64,000 nt of DNA from Betaproteobacteria bacterium (GTDB lineage: Bacteria; Pseudomonadota; Gammaproteobacteria; Burkholderiales; Burkholderiaceae_C), in assembly GCA_947453725.1 (NCBI GenBank), contig CANGHH010000009.1, positions 1-64,000 on the forward strand, read 5' to 3'. This document shows, one piece after another, positions 36,550 through 44,130 of this stretch. The notes below the pieces were generated by a model that searched no databases, was not told the DNA's origin, and saw only the letters and a program-made list of their open reading frames with translations. How positions within the stretch are numbered: the stretch's first letter is position 1; every line of letters starts with the position of its first letter. Position numbers and translations under genes: made by a program.

Positions 36550-37191
36550 ATGTCAAAGCCCTTTCGCTCCGCACTGTTCGCCGCCACTGTCGCTCTGTTT
36601 GTCGGCACGGGCGCCCAAGCTGCCATCGTTACGTCGCTGTACAGCACGGGTCTCACGGCCGGAGGCACGACCCAGTTGGCCGGCGCCACAGATGCGCATT
36701 ACATAGTGGTCGAGAATGGCTTGGCTTCGGCGGTGGTGGTGAGCGACCCAGCCTACTTTCCCAATGATGCGCAGTCGCAGTGGATCTGGCAGCAGGCTGA
36801 TGGCCTTCCAGTCAACGTTACGCGCACTTTCCGAACCACTTTCGATCTGACGGGTTTCGACTTCACCACCGCGTCCATCACCGGCCTGTGGGGCACCGAC
36901 AACTTCGGTGAGGACATCACCATCAACGGCGTGAGCACCGGCATTGCTTTGCCTGGGATGGTGTCTAGCAACTACACTTCGTTGAACGCATTTTCAATTG
37001 CCAGCGGTTTCCAGGCTGGCATCAATACGCTGGAGTTCAGGGTCCGCGACGTTGGGGTCATTGCCGGCTTCCGCGCCCAGCTGACGGGCGAGGCTGACAT
37101 CTTGTCGGCCGTACCTGAGCCTGGCACCTTGGCGCTCGCTGCGCTGGGTTTGTTCGTTGCAGCCTCAGCGCGGTCACGCAAGCCAAGCTGA
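36550..37191 (+). CDS. PEP-CTERM sorting domain protein
   Basis: A 213-residue secreted protein. It has a signal peptide (about residues 1-22, ending GTGAQA), a beta-rich middle domain of unknown function with DITINGVSTGI, and a C-terminal tripartite sorting signal: VPEPG, a hydrophobic helix (TLALAALGLFVAASA) and basic residues (RSRKPS). Exosortase cuts such tails and the protein is thought to move to the cell surface or exopolysaccharide matrix. No exosortase or polysaccharide gene is in the window. An earlier TTG (36472) would place the promoter candidate inside the gene, so ATG 36550 is preferred. Confidence 0.9.
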   Translation: MSKPFRSALFAATVALFVGTGAQAAIVTSLYSTGLTAGGTTQLAGATDAHYIVVENGLASAVVVSDPAYFPNDAQSQWIWQQADGLPVNVTRTFRTTFDLTGFDFTTASITGLWGTDNFGEDITINGVSTGIALPGMVSSNYTSLNAFSIASGFQAGINTLEFRVRDVGVIAGFRAQLTGEADILSAVPEPGTLALAALGLFVAASARSRKPS

Positions 37192-37769
37192 GGCGCGGGC
37201 CACGGGCCGGTGGCGGCCCAGGAGCTCCTGATCGTCGGCGCCGTCCGCGTGGTAGAGCGCGTGGCCGAGAGGTCTTGAGGCAATAGGGCTCGATTGTGTG
37301 AAGACATGCGTGGAATTCACGAATGCCAGACGCTTTCGGTTTAGTGCCGACATCCGAGCGACTATTGCGTTCATTCCTTCGAATTAGTCGCCTCGGGGCA
37401 ACCAAGAGTTGCAAGTTCAGGTGCACACACCAGGCATTCAGGAGCGCCCGCTGCTGGCCGGGCTTGTGAGCTCGGCGCCCGCCCAAACGCAGCAATGGGT
37501 TCAAGGCTCGGCAAGCGACTGGGCGCACGAGACCTTTCAGGTGGCCAGGACCCAGGCCGACGGGAAGCTGCCCAAGCCGGATCCAGACGGGCTTTTCGCA
37601 TGGGTGGCACCGCAAACGTGCCGCTGCTGTCCCTCGCCGCACAAGTCCGAGCGTCTGCCTCGCAGGGTATCCGCTAGGGCACCGAGTCAAAGACTTGTCA
37701 CAGACTGTCTCGGTCGGGCTGAACACCTGACCGAGCAGACCGTTGTCAACAAAAAGACGAGGAGACAAA
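37192..37769. other. Long region without a convincing gene
   Basis: 578 bases between the PEP-CTERM and DUF6351 genes. Short open frames occur on both strands (for example 37409-37879 plus, 37174-37374 minus) but none resembles a family I know, and composition shifts within the region, suggesting decayed or non-coding DNA. An inverted repeat CTCGGTC (37709-37715) / GACCGAG (37729-37735) lies 35 bases before the DUF6351 start and may be a regulatory site. A promoter for that gene is expected in the last 150 bases. Confidence 0.5.
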
Positions 37770-40127
37770 ATGAAAAAACGCCATCCGCGATTGCTTTCTT
37801 CAACCGGCAGATCACTGGGTTTGTCCTGCGGCATCACGCTCATCGCAGCGGCAGTGCTGAGCGCCTGCGGTGGCAGTGATTCGAGCACGCCGCCGCCGGC
37901 ACCCACACCGACGCCAGCGGCCGTCGTATCGGCGCCCACCGTTTCGGTGCTCTCCTCGCCGGCTCACCGGGTCAGCGGCGGTAGCGCGCTGGTCGATATC
38001 ACGATGCCCGCGAATGCCACCGCGTCAGATGCCCTGGTGGTCACGGCGAACGGCAAGGACGTGACGTCAACCTTCAAGGCCAGCACCACGACGGGTCACC
38101 TGTCGGGCCTGGTGACGGGTCTCGCAGCCGGCGACAACGCGCTGGTCGCCAAGGTCGGCAATTCGGCAGCGACCACCTTGACCCTGACCAATTACTCGAT
38201 AGCCGGCCCGATTTCATCAGGGCCCTACGTCACGCCCTTCGTCTGCCAGACCAGCACCTTGGCTTTGCCGGACGGGACCAAGCTGGTGGCCACGGCCAAT
38301 GACCCCAACTGCTCGGCGGCGACCAATGTGCAGTACCAGTATCGGACCACCGGCGATGTCTACAAGACCTTGACGGATACCACCAAGGTTCCGGCCGATG
38401 TGAAGATGATCAAGAACGCCGCCGGGGTGTCCGTTCCCTACATCGTGCGGGTCGAAACCATGACCATCGACCGGGGGATCGCGCAGATCACGATGCTCTT
38501 CGATCCGACGACCGATGTCGAACCGACACCGGCCACGCCGCCCAAGAACTGGAACAAACGTCTGGTGTACGGCCACGGAACCGGCTGCATGGGCGGTTGG
38601 TACATCCAAGGTGGCGTGTGGGGCTACAACCCCATGAACGACACTTGGCTGTCGCGCGGCTACGCGGTGGCCAACAACACCTTGAACCATCCGACCAACA
38701 GTTGCAACCAGGTGATCGCGGCCGAAGCCGCGTCGATGACCAAAGAGTATTTCATCAAGCGCTTTGGCGCGCCGGTCTACACGATTTCCACGGGTACTTC
38801 AGGCGGTTCGATTGCCAGCGTCCAACTGGGCGACATGTTCCCGGGACTCTTTGACGGCGCCCTGGTTGATGCCAGCTTCCCTGATGTGATCACGATTGCG
38901 CAATCAGCGACCGATGCCCATCTGCTGTCCAACTACTTCGCCAGCAGTTCCCCGTCTGCGGCTTCGTTCACCGCCCAGCAGAAGGCGCTGGTCTCGGGCT
39001 ACGCAGCGGAAATGACCTTGGTTGCTGCCGGCAATCAGATGGGTCGAACCGACCCCGTACCGGGACGGCTGGCGCCGGTCTTTGCGGGCGTTGCGAATTA
39101 CGCCTCTGCCGTCTGGAATGCGGTGGTGCCCGCCTCCATGCGCTATGACCCGAACGCATCGCCGCCTAATTTTGCCGGTGCTAGACCCACCATTTACGAC
39201 ATCGGCGTCAACGTCTATGGCAAGCAAGTCAATCCGCTGGATCCATCCGGCAAGACGACCATCGGCTCACGGACTTATGACAATGTGGGCGTGCAATATG
39301 GCTTGTCAGCGCTCAACGCCGGCACCATCACGGTCACGCAATTCCTGGACTTGAACGCCAGCATTGGTGGCTTTGATACGGACGCCAATCCAGTCCCCAA
39401 TCGCAGCGTTGGTAACGATGGCGCCATCCTGCGCGCCAACCAAGGCGGCTTGCTGCTGAGCGCCAGTTCGGGCTTGGCGTCGATGCCGGTGCTGGACGTC
39501 ACCAATATCTATTCGGAAGACACCAACAATTACCACTTGCAATGGGAGCACTTTGCAGTTCGTGAGCGCTTGATCCAAGCCAATGGAAACGCTGACAACT
39601 ATGTGATGTGGCGTGGCGGACCGGGCACCGGGCCCACCGCGACCAACCCCGCCGCGATCATTGCAGCGCTCAGCCCCAATGCGATAGCCGCCTTCGAAAA
39701 ATGGATGGAGGCCATCGTCGCCGACAAGTCGTCTGATCCGCAGCGGACCAAAGTCATCCGCAACAAGCCGGCCGAACTGGTTGACGGTTGCTTTGACAAG
39801 TCGACGCCGCCGCAATTCATTGCCGAGAAGCAGACTTTGGGCACGGGTGGAACCCAGTGCAATATCTTGTGGCCTTCGTACCGCTTCCCGCGCATGGAGG
39901 CGGGCGGACCGCTGGCATCCAACAACCTGAAGTGCCAGCTGAAGCCGCTGGACCTCGCAGACTACAAGGCCACCTTCAGTGCAGCCGACTTGAGCCGCCT
40001 GCGTGCCATATTCTCGACCGGTGTCTGCGACTTCAGCAAGCCGGGCGTCAATTTCACGAAGGTCGTTCCCTGGGCTTCCTTCGGTCCGTCCAAAACCAAC
40101 CTGGTGTTCGACATCACAGCACCTTGA
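37770..40127 (+). CDS. DUF6351 family lipoprotein (putative alpha/beta hydrolase)
   Basis: A 785-residue lipoprotein: basic start MKKRHPRLL, hydrophobic core and lipobox LSAC-GG near residue 32, followed by a Pro/Thr linker. An Ig-like domain (about residues 50-140) precedes a large catalytic-looking domain with GHGTGCMGGWYIQGG, LSRGYAVANNTLN, CNQVIAAEAASMTKEYFIKR and GTSGGSIAS, which looks like a nucleophile elbow. These blocks match DUF6351, a family of secreted proteins of unknown substrate, distantly like tannase/feruloyl esterase and oligomer hydrolases. GAGGAGA lies just before the ATG. Strong terminator after the stop. It stands alone. Confidence 0.85.
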   Translation: MKKRHPRLLSSTGRSLGLSCGITLIAAAVLSACGGSDSSTPPPAPTPTPAAVVSAPTVSVLSSPAHRVSGGSALVDITMPANATASDALVVTANGKDVTSTFKASTTTGHLSGLVTGLAAGDNALVAKVGNSAATTLTLTNYSIAGPISSGPYVTPFVCQTSTLALPDGTKLVATANDPNCSAATNVQYQYRTTGDVYKTLTDTTKVPADVKMIKNAAGVSVPYIVRVETMTIDRGIAQITMLFDPTTDVEPTPATPPKNWNKRLVYGHGTGCMGGWYIQGGVWGYNPMNDTWLSRGYAVANNTLNHPTNSCNQVIAAEAASMTKEYFIKRFGAPVYTISTGTSGGSIASVQLGDMFPGLFDGALVDASFPDVITIAQSATDAHLLSNYFASSSPSAASFTAQQKALVSGYAAEMTLVAAGNQMGRTDPVPGRLAPVFAGVANYASAVWNAVVPASMRYDPNASPPNFAGARPTIYDIGVNVYGKQVNPLDPSGKTTIGSRTYDNVGVQYGLSALNAGTITVTQFLDLNASIGGFDTDANPVPNRSVGNDGAILRANQGGLLLSASSGLASMPVLDVTNIYSEDTNNYHLQWEHFAVRERLIQANGNADNYVMWRGGPGTGPTATNPAAIIAALSPNAIAAFEKWMEAIVADKSSDPQRTKVIRNKPAELVDGCFDKSTPPQFIAEKQTLGTGGTQCNILWPSYRFPRMEAGGPLASNNLKCQLKPLDLADYKATFSAADLSRLRAIFSTGVCDFSKPGVNFTKVVPWASFGPSKTNLVFDITAP

Positions 40128-40151
40128 GTTGAATATTCGTCGATGAGCGAT

Positions 40152-40186
40152 AGAGCCCACAATTTTCCCTTGTGGGCTCTTTTTTT
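40152..40186 (+). terminator. Rho-independent terminator after the DUF6351 gene
   Basis: Perfect 10-bp stem AGAGCCCACA (40152-40161) / TGTGGGCTCT (40171-40180), 9-base loop, then six T. It begins 25 bases after the DUF6351 stop. Confidence 0.95.
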
Positions 40187-40294
40187 GAACCTGTTCTGCG
40201 TTGGCGCAATGACCCCGACTTGCGGTGCTTCACAGCGCAGACCAGGACCGCCAGCATCAGCGCATAGAATTCAAGCCCTTTCAAGGCTGTCACC

Positions 40295-40423
40295 ATGTCC
40301 GAAAAATTCGCGCTGAGCACCAAGAACCGAATGATCAAGATCTACGGCGGCGGCATTGCCATCTTCGTCGTGATCTTCGCTTCGATCAGTGCGCTGACTG
40401 TATTCATCGACCACCTGAAATGA
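40295..40423 (+). CDS. Small single-pass membrane protein (42 residues)
   Basis: ATG 40295 to TGA 40423 encodes MSEKFALSTKNRMIKIYGGG and a 22-residue continuation: a polar, basic N-terminus, then one strong membrane helix (about residues 16-38, GGGIAIFVVIFASISALTVFI) and the short tail DHLK. AAGG lies 8 bases before the ATG. The hydrophobic pattern, sensible start and independent position after a terminator support a real gene although it is very short. It is not recognised as CydX, CcoQ or another known small subunit. It is convergent with the Trp-rich protein gene. Confidence 0.6.
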   Translation: MSEKFALSTKNRMIKIYGGGIAIFVVIFASISALTVFIDHLK

Positions 40424-40467
40424 CGCCGGGCCAGCGCTGATTTGCAGCGCTGGGCTTCACCACCGGT

Positions 40468-40746
40468 TCAAACCCAGCCTTGCCGCCATTGCCCGGCATC
40501 GCTCAGTTCGCGCCAGTGCAGCAGGAAAGTTCGTCTGGAATGAACCGCTTCCAATTCGACCTGCTCGATGCGCACCGCCGGCGGTTCGGGTTCGATGACA
40601 CGGACCACGACGAAGTGCTTTTCGCGGTTCTGCGGGATGACCGCCGTCCACTTGGTCAACAACAGCTTCTTGGGGCTGAGCGGATTCCTGCGCAGGGCCG
40701 CTGCGGGTGGTGGCGCGCCGGCCTGGTTTTCGGGTGCGGGCTTCAT
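40468..40746 (-). CDS. TIGR02450-type small Trp-rich protein
   Basis: A 92-residue protein starting at MKPAPENQAGAPP. The core RNPLSPKKLLLTKWTAVIPQNR followed by EKHFVVV, and the end (HWRELSDAGQWRQGW), match a small tryptophan-rich protein family (TIGR02450) found across proteobacteria and some cyanobacteria; its function is unknown. An in-frame ATG at 40908 would run through the divergent lipocalin gene and is rejected. No membrane segment. The 46-base gap to the divergent lipocalin gene must hold promoters for both. Confidence 0.85.
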   Translation of the reverse strand: MKPAPENQAGAPPPAAALRRNPLSPKKLLLTKWTAVIPQNREKHFVVVRVIEPEPPAVRIEQVELEAVHSRRTFLLHWRELSDAGQWRQGWV

Positions 40747-40792
40747 GGGCGCCGATGATGCCCCGCCTGCGGACCGCGCGCAGAATCGATCC

Positions 40793-41362
40793 ATGCCCAA
40801 GCCTTCTTCGCTGACTGTCCTGGCTGGCCTGCTGGCCTCTGCATGGCTCACCGTCGCCCGGGCCGCCGATGCACCGGCAGCCGCCGCACCGCCGCCGCTG
40901 GCCGCCATCGCCAGCCTGGACCTGGCGCGCTACATGGGCGAGTGGACCGAGATCGCGCGCTACCCCAACCGCTTCCAGAAGCAATGCGTCGGCCCGTCCA
41001 CCGCCACCTACAGCCAGCAACCCGAAGGCCGTGTGCGCGTCGTCAACCGCTGCCCGCAGGCCGACGGCCGGGTCGACGAAGCCATCGGCGAAGCCCGCCG
41101 CATCGGGCCCGCCGGTTCGGCGACACTGCAAGTGCGCTTTGCGCCAGCCTGGCTGTCGGCGCTGCCCTTCGTCTGGGGTGACTACTGGGTGGTCGAACTG
41201 GACGCCGCCTACCAACTGGCCGTGGTCAGCGAACCGAAGCGCGACTACCTGTGGGTCCTGTCGCGCCAGCCCAGCCTGTCGGCGCCGGCCTGGGCGGCCT
41301 TGACGACCCGCCTGCAGGCCCTGGGCTTCGACCCGGCGCGGCTGTTGCGGACCTCGCCTTAG
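40793..41362 (+). CDS. Bacterial lipocalin (Blc-like)
   Basis: A 189-residue exported lipocalin with a cleavable Sec signal (MPKPSSLTVLAGLLASAWLT, ending near VARA-AD) and no lipobox Cys, so it is periplasmic rather than an outer-membrane lipoprotein like E. coli Blc. The first structurally conserved region is LARYMGEWTEIARYPNRFQ; VVNRCPQADGRVDEAIGEA and YQLAVVSEPKRDYLWVLSR give the second and third. Bacterial lipocalins bind fatty acids or lysophospholipids and are linked to membrane stress. It is followed by a DUF1289 gene in the same direction. Confidence 0.92.
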   Translation: MPKPSSLTVLAGLLASAWLTVARAADAPAAAAPPPLAAIASLDLARYMGEWTEIARYPNRFQKQCVGPSTATYSQQPEGRVRVVNRCPQADGRVDEAIGEARRIGPAGSATLQVRFAPAWLSALPFVWGDYWVVELDAAYQLAVVSEPKRDYLWVLSRQPSLSAPAWAALTTRLQALGFDPARLLRTSP

Positions 41363-41427
41363 CGCACCGCCGTGCAGGTCTGCCAGCCCGCGCGGTGCCC
41401 ATCGTTTCGATACAGGAAATTTCCTCC

Positions 41428-41721
41428 ATGCGGCACTTGTATTCAGACCTCCCCGCCGCGCTCGACGAGCAACAACTGGCGCGTGAACAGGCGATACGCA
41501 CGGTGCTGGCACGCGCCGAAACGGTGGCGGCATCGGGTGACGCTGTGCCTTCGCCCTGCGTCTCGGTGTGCCGCGTCCAGGCCGAAACCGGCCTGTGTGG
41601 CGGCTGTTACCGCACGCTCTCGGAGATCTCGGGCTGGAGCCGTTCGGGCGCGGCGGCGCAGCGTGTCCTGTGGCAGAAGATCGTGCAGCGCATCGGGCCA
41701 GCAGCCGGGACCGGCGGCTGA
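41428..41721 (+). CDS. DUF1289 family protein
   Basis: A 97-residue protein. The C-terminal half, SPCVSVCRVQAETGLCGGCY followed by RTLSEISGWS, is the DUF1289 domain with four conserved Cys that probably bind a metal (Zn or Fe-S). ATG 41428 (MRHLYSDLPAALDE) is the best start. Members are small proteins often next to Fe-S or oxidative-stress genes; function unknown. It lies 65 bases after the lipocalin gene and 24 bases from the convergent LysR gene. Confidence 0.87.
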   Translation: MRHLYSDLPAALDEQQLAREQAIRTVLARAETVAASGDAVPSPCVSVCRVQAETGLCGGCYRTLSEISGWSRSGAAAQRVLWQKIVQRIGPAAGTGG

Positions 41722-41745
41722 AAGCCAGCTGACGCACTGAAGGCT

Positions 41746-42672
41746 TCAGCTTCGCTGGGCCGCCTTTCGGCCGGGCTTCTGTTTCAGCGCCGCGATCTGC
41801 TCGTAGAGCGGCTGCGCCGCCGGTGACAGCGGCCGGCCGCGGCGGCGCAGCAGGCCCACGGTACGGGTGATCAGCGGATCGACCAGGGGCACACTGACCA
41901 GGGTGGGGTGACCGTCAGGCGGCATCGACAGGCGCGGCACGGCGGCGATGCCCATGCCCGCTTCGACCAGCCCGACCAAGGTCGACACGTGCTGCGCCTC
42001 GCAATACCAGCGCGGGCGTTTGACCTTGTTGCTGAGCGCCAGGTCGAGCAGGAAACGGTTGGCGCTGTCCTTGGTCACCGACATGTATTTGTACGTGGCC
42101 AGGTCCGACCAGTTGACCTTCTTGCGGTGCGCCAGCGGGTGCTCCAGACGGCAGGCCAGCACGAAGGGCTCCTTCATCAGCGGCGTGAATTCCAGCTCGG
42201 GTTCCTGCGTGCCGATGTAGTTCAAACCGAAGTCCGCCTCGTTGCGCAGCAAGGTGCTCAGCACTTCATTGGCGCCCTGGTCGATGACCCGCACCAGGAT
42301 CTGCGGATAGCGCTCGTGGTAGGCCATCAGGATCGCCGGCAGGAAGTAGCGCACGGCCGAAGGGATGCAGGCAATCGTGACTTCCCCGCTCATGTGCGCG
42401 GCGACATCGCGGATGCCCATCAGCGACTGGTCCAGGCCGTCGAGCAACTCATTGGCGCGGTGCGAAAACTCGCGTCCCACCGTGGTCATGTCGATCTTGC
42501 GGGTGGTGCGGTTGAACAGCCGGACACCCAGCGCGGCTTCCAGCTTTTCGATCCGGCGCGACAGGGCCGGCTGTGAAATATGCAGTTCTTCGGCGGCGCC
42601 ACGGAAGCTGCCGAGCTTGGCCACGGCGACAAAGGCACGCAGGTCCGGCAGGTCGAAATTCATGTGCGCCAT
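41746..42672 (-). CDS. LysR-type transcriptional regulator of the VOC-tct operon
   Basis: A 308-residue LTTR with the N-terminal DNA-binding domain (LRAFVAVAKLGSFRGAAEEL, then HISQPALSRRIEKLEAALG) and an effector domain from about residue 92. The start may be ATG 42672 or ATG 42663 (MNFDLPDLRAF). It is divergent from the VOC-tctB-tctA-tctC operon across 163 bases, so it probably activates that operon in response to the transported carboxylate or an intermediate (inference from layout). Confidence 0.9.
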   Translation of the reverse strand: MAHMNFDLPDLRAFVAVAKLGSFRGAAEELHISQPALSRRIEKLEAALGVRLFNRTTRKIDMTTVGREFSHRANELLDGLDQSLMGIRDVAAHMSGEVTIACIPSAVRYFLPAILMAYHERYPQILVRVIDQGANEVLSTLLRNEADFGLNYIGTQEPELEFTPLMKEPFVLACRLEHPLAHRKKVNWSDLATYKYMSVTKDSANRFLLDLALSNKVKRPRWYCEAQHVSTLVGLVEAGMGIAAVPRLSMPPDGHPTLVSVPLVDPLITRTVGLLRRRGRPLSPAAQPLYEQIAALKQKPGRKAAQRS

Positions 42673-42835
42673 GCATCAATCCTATGAAATATTGCATTTT
42701 ACAGAGCATGAATGGCAGCGCATCATTTGCCAATGTCGCCCAAAACGGGCGTCTGGCCAACGCGCAGAAGCGACCTCTCCGGACGACAAGTCGCAGCGCG
42801 GCGCCCCATGAAAAACGCAACCAGGAGATACCCGC
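42673..42835. promoter_or_regulatory. Divergent control region between LysR and VOC-tct operon
   Basis: The LysR-proximal third (42673-42725) is strongly AT-rich relative to the coding DNA. It contains the dyad ATG-N8-CAT at 42684-42697 and AATATTGCATTTTA, compatible with an LTTR binding site overlapping promoters. AGGAGA lies before the VOC start. Individual -35/-10 boxes cannot be assigned with confidence. Confidence 0.45.
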
Positions 42836-43231
42836 ATGAGCCGCATCGTCCACTTGTCGCTGAAGGTCGACGACATCCAGAAGACCGGTGACTTCTACAA
42901 GAAGCTATTCAACTTCCAGGATTGCGTCACCAAGAAGACGCGCGACCACACCTCGCGCCACATGACCGACGGCGAGATCGATTTCACGCTCATCCAGTAC
43001 GACGTCGGCACCACCTCGGCCGAGTCGACCGCGTCCGGTGAAGGCCCGTGCATCCACCACTTCGCGGTGGAGGTGGAAGACCTGGAACAGTCGACCATCG
43101 ACATCCAGGCCAACGGCTGCGTGGTGGTCAGCGACCCGGGCGTGATTCCGGTGAAGTTCCGCGCCCCCGGCGGCACCGTCGCCGAACTGGTCGAGATCGG
43201 GCGCTACAAGACCGACAGCCAGGGCCAGAAG
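42836..43231 (+). repeat. Direct repeat unit 1 of the VOC gene (396 bp)
   Basis: First copy of a 396-base in-frame duplication. Long blocks are identical in the second copy, for example the region starting at 42932 and the one at 43134, both recurring exactly 396 bases later. The near-identity at third codon positions implies a recent duplication or gene conversion. Confidence 0.85.
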
Positions 43232-43636
43232 ATCAGCCGCATCACCCACATCTCGCTGAAGGTGGAAGACATCAAGGCCGTCGGCGATTTCTACATCAAG
43301 CTCTTCGACTTCCGCGACACGGAAACCAAGAAGACGCGCGACCACACCTCGCGCCACATGACCGACGGCGAGATCGACTTCACGCTGATCCAGTACGACG
43401 CCGGCACCACCTCGGCCGAATCGACCGCTTCGGGTGAAGGCCCCTGCATCCACCATTTCGCGCTGGAAGTGGAAGACCTCGAACAGTCCACCACGGAGAT
43501 CCTGGCGAATGGCTGCGAAGTCATCAGCGACCCGGGCGTGATTCCGGTGAAGTTCCGCGCCCCCGGCGGCACCATCGCCGAACTGGTCGAGATCGGTCGC
43601 TATGCCCAGCTGGGTGTGAAGCCAGCAGTCCGGTGA
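42836..43636 (+). CDS. Tandem VOC (glyoxalase/dioxygenase fold) protein
   Basis: A 266-residue protein made of two nearly identical VOC modules: residues 1-132 and 133-258. Each has the pattern (I/V)xH(L/I)SLKV(D/E)DI, GDFY-KLF, TRDHTSRHMTDGEIDFTLIQ, GPCIHHFA(V/L)EVEDLEQS and KFRAPGGT(V/I)AELVEIGRY. The HH of CIHHFA and the Glu of AELVE are candidate metal ligands in each half. VOC proteins include extradiol dioxygenases, glyoxalases and lyases/epimerases of acyl compounds. It heads the tct operon, so it may act on the imported carboxylate; the reaction is unknown. Confidence 0.88.
   Translation: MSRIVHLSLKVDDIQKTGDFYKKLFNFQDCVTKKTRDHTSRHMTDGEIDFTLIQYDVGTTSAESTASGEGPCIHHFAVEVEDLEQSTIDIQANGCVVVSDPGVIPVKFRAPGGTVAELVEIGRYKTDSQGQKISRITHISLKVEDIKAVGDFYIKLFDFRDTETKKTRDHTSRHMTDGEIDFTLIQYDAGTTSAESTASGEGPCIHHFALEVEDLEQSTTEILANGCEVISDPGVIPVKFRAPGGTIAELVEIGRYAQLGVKPAVR
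43232..43627 (+). repeat. Direct repeat unit 2 of the VOC gene (396 bp)
   Basis: Second copy, in frame with the first. The codon matching the start ATG of unit 1 is ATC (43232). Similarity fades after about 43605, where the C-terminal tail YAQLGVKPAVR replaces the inter-domain linker YKTDSQGQKISR. Confidence 0.85.
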
Positions 43637-44100
43637 TGAAGACGATCTACTTCAAGGGTGATTTCTGGGCCGGCCTGTTGCTGGCCGGCCTGGGCAGCTT
43701 CGTCGTCAGCCAGGCCCTGGGCTGGGACTACATGACCGAGGAAGGGCCGGGTCCGGGCTTTTTCCCCTTGTGGTACGGCACGGTGATGCTGGCCTTGTCG
43801 CTGCTGCTGGTGGCGGGCACGGTGCTGAAGAACGACGCCCGGGAGCCGCACAAGCTCATCCGCTGGGACGAGATCCGCCGGGCCCTGACCTGCTGGCTCG
43901 CGTTGGCGGTGTGCGTGGCGGTGATCAAGTTCGTCGGCTTCATGCTGGCCTTTGGCGCGCTGACCCTGTTCATCATCAAGGTGATGTTCAAGCGCCCGGC
44001 GAAGGAGGCGCTGGCCTATGCGATCGGCGGCTCGGTCGGATTCTTCGCGCTGTTCACCTGGGGGCTGGATCTGCAACTGCCCGTGGGCACGCTGTTCTGA
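43636..44100 (+). CDS. tctB: Tripartite tricarboxylate transporter small membrane subunit TctB
   Basis: A 154-residue protein with four membrane segments and the TctB pattern EEGPGPGFFPLWYG near residue 34. Its ATG shares one base with the VOC stop codon. TctB is the small subunit of the TTT transporter; with TctA it forms the Na+/H+-coupled permease fed by a periplasmic receptor. A GTG just before the ATG (43633) is an alternative start. Confidence 0.9.
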   Translation: MKTIYFKGDFWAGLLLAGLGSFVVSQALGWDYMTEEGPGPGFFPLWYGTVMLALSLLLVAGTVLKNDAREPHKLIRWDEIRRALTCWLALAVCVAVIKFVGFMLAFGALTLFIIKVMFKRPAKEALAYAIGGSVGFFALFTWGLDLQLPVGTLF

Positions 44101-44130
44101 GACCACAACAAGAAGACCGAGACCACGCGG

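Noticed and set aside
37560..37640. TGGCACCGCAAACGTGC as a second sigma-54 promoter for the DUF6351 gene
   Set aside because: The spacing between the GG and GC elements is two bases too long for sigma-54.
37174..37939. Several open frames of 60-290 codons on both strands between the PEP-CTERM and DUF6351 genes
   Set aside because: Sequences lack domains, start sites are poor, and they overlap established genes; no transposase or other family was recognised.
40468..41737. A 426-codon minus-strand open frame across the lipocalin and DUF1289 genes
   Set aside because: It is a high-GC shadow of well-supported genes on the plus strand; its product is an Arg/Ala/Gly-rich sequence without domains.
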